Below are positions 62,648-64,000 of a DNA stretch of 64,000 bases, piece after piece. The notes below the pieces were generated by a model, which ran no database searches, was not told the DNA's origin, and saw nothing but the letters and a program-made list of their open reading frames with translations. The position numbers and the translations under genes are program-made. The stretch spans positions 1-64,000 of the forward strand of contig NZ_NGKC01000015.1 in NCBI RefSeq assembly GCF_003987655.1, in the 5' to 3' direction. Source of the DNA: Vagococcus acidifermentans (GTDB lineage Bacteria; Bacillota; Bacilli; Lactobacillales; Vagococcaceae). How positions within the stretch are numbered: position 1 is the first letter of the stretch; every line of letters begins with the position of its first letter.

Positions 62648-63976
62648 GGTTGCGTCAAGAATTTTGTGTAAATGGGAAACCCCATCCTGTCTAATGAGTT
62701 AAAACATTGATTCTAGTGTCTCTTGAATTTCTCCAAAACCTTTGTGTACACGATCTAGGAATGTCTGATTATAATCATTGAATTGAGAAACTAGGAATCT
62801 CTCTAGAGATTCTTCATTAGAAAATTGTTCTTTTCTCTTTGTATATTTTTTCAGTTGTTTATTAAAACCTTCAATTAGATTAGTAGAATAGATGGTTCTT
62901 CTAATGGATGGGGGAACATTTGAAAAATGTTAATATCGCAGGATTTAGGAGTAGCTTAACCACTCTTGGATACTGCTTTTTCCACTTTTCAGTCATTTTG
63001 TTTATTTGCTTGATAGCTTCTTCTTTTGAATCGGCTTGATAAGCGTGTTTAAAATCACCACATATTTCTTTTCTATCGCTTACCCGTACTTTATGTGCAC
63101 TATTTCTAGCGACATGAACACAGCATTGTTGGAACTGGGCGTTAGGGTAAACACTACGAATACTGTCAGTGATACCCTTAAGACCATCGGTCACCACTAA
63201 TAAAACCTCTTCTAAACCACGGTCTTTTAAATCTTGAAGGATCTCTTTCCAAACGAATGCAGATTCTGTTGGAGCAATTGTAAAACCCAACACTTCTTTG
63301 GTACCATCTAATCTGATACCAATGACAATGTAAACAGCTTCTTTAGAAACAGTTTGCCGTTTTAAGGGAATGTGAGTGGCATCCATAAAAATGACGGAAT
63401 ATCGTGACTCTAGCTGTCTATTTTTAAAAGCTGAAACATCTTCAGAAATGATTTTACTCATATTAGAAATCGTTTGTGGTGTGTAGTGATGCCCATACAT
63501 TTTTTCAATCAAATCAGCGATTTCAGACATGGTAATGCCCTTTTGAAAAAGTTGAATAATGGTTGTTTCTAAAGAATCATCGGTTCTTCTATACGCAGGT
63601 AATGTCTGTTGAGAAAATTCACCATTTCTATCCCTTGGAACGATGAGATTAAGTTCTCCATACTCTGTTTTAAAGGAACGTGGATAATTCCCATTACGGG
63701 AATTGCCAGAGTTAAAGCCAGAACGGTCATATTTTTCATAATCTAAGAAAGCAGTCAGCTCAGCCTGCAGCAAGGAATTGACTGCTGCTTCCAAATGTTT
63801 GCGAAATAATTCATCTAAATCCCCTTTATTGATTAGTGTTTCCATAATTTCTATAGTAAAATTAGTCATGAGAAAGTCCTCCTATAAAATTTTTGTATCG
63901 CAACTCTAATTTTACAGAATGGACTTTCTTTTTTTCTACCCAAAATTTCTATTTACACAAAATATTTTACGCTATC
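62648..63976 (-). mobile_element. IS256-family insertion sequence, about 1.33 kb
   Basis: It contains one transposase gene. The right end (63951-63976, reading inward GATAGCGTAAAATATTTTGT) and left end (62648-62673, GGTTGCGTCAAGAATTTTGT) are imperfect inverted repeats that share GCGT and ATTTTGTGTAAAT. The flanking octamers (62640-62647 and 63977-63984) do not match, so no target duplication is seen, which suggests later rearrangement or a slightly different left end. It splits the ABC exporter gene. Confidence 0.82.
62699..63869 (-). pseudogene. IS256-family transposase, full length but for one frameshift
   Basis: The first 300 or so codons encode the family N-terminus (LLQAELTAFLDYEKYDRSG), the DDE core (Asp in SVIFMDATHIPLKRQ, Asp in VVTDGLKGITDSIRSVYPNAQFQQCCVHVARN) and stop prematurely after LNPAILTFF. 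Removing one base from the A5 run at 62923-62927 restores NVPPSIRRTIYSTNLIEGFNK, with the catalytic Glu, and the normal end ESMF at 62699, giving 389 aa, the usual length. A sequencing error is as likely as real decay. Confidence 0.88.
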
Positions 63977-64000
63977 ACTAATATTTATATTTTCCCTTTC

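Overview
The window reads as a chromosomal segment of a low-to-mid-GC Gram-positive bacterium, most likely a member of the Lactobacillales (a Carnobacteriaceae- or Enterococcus-like organism is my best guess; no rRNA gene is present to fix it). The reasons are the DnaB/DnaI-type primosome, CvfB, YceD next to rpmF, a BceRSAB-type peptide-sensing module, MprF, a B. subtilis-like Fur, AGGAGG-type ribosome binding sites and Gram-positive terminators. Most genes lie on the minus strand. No tRNA, rRNA or CRISPR array was seen.

Layout. 1-862: the right end of an IS66-family element, cut by the window edge. 0.9-11.6 kb: a lipoprotein, then rpmF-yceD, a YlmA-like ABC ATPase, an ECF S-component with a DUF4430 lipoprotein, the replication cluster nrdR-dnaB-dnaI, and polA-mutM-coaE. 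11.7-21.3 kb: a secreted esterase-like hydrolase, a five-gene operon (PLDc_N protein, ABC-2 exporter, YtrA-type GntR repressor, DUF1648/DUF5808 protein) with two tandem operators over its promoter, a MaoC-like protein with a Bax-inhibitor-1 protein, and murC with a disordered partner. 21.4-26.7 kb: argG-argH under three ArgR-like boxes, a DUF218 protein, and a SatD-DUF3307 pair behind a duplicated palindrome. 26.8-38.9 kb: fur under a PerR box, cvfB, azlCD, pfkA-pyk, dnaE, an MFS exporter and a purine permease. 39-52.5 kb: a second GntR-ABC operon, hsp20, mprF, DUF554 and TraX proteins, a frameshifted DUF1307 lipoprotein, and bceRS followed by bceAB.

53.2 kb to the end is an AT-rich accessory region: two exported low-complexity proteins, an epsilon-zeta toxin-antitoxin pair, a Fic protein, an AbiE-type pair, a HAD phosphatase with a DxN active site, a DUF2500 protein, and the remains of a lanthipeptide locus. 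That locus keeps an intact 57-aa precursor whose leader closely resembles the enterococcal cytolysin leaders, a small two-helix membrane protein too short for ordinary gene callers, and a LanT/CylB-like ABC exporter interrupted by an IS256-family element and carrying frameshifts. A solo 92-bp copy of one end of the same IS lies on the other side of the locus.

How the parts fit: the left 50 kb is core replication, repair, wall precursor synthesis, glycolysis and arginine synthesis, interleaved with envelope-stress functions (two YtrA-like ABC operons, MprF, Bce module). The right 11 kb carries competition and genome-defence functions. The most novel-looking items are the cytolysin-like precursor with its small membrane partner, and the SatD-DUF3307 unit with its paired palindromes.
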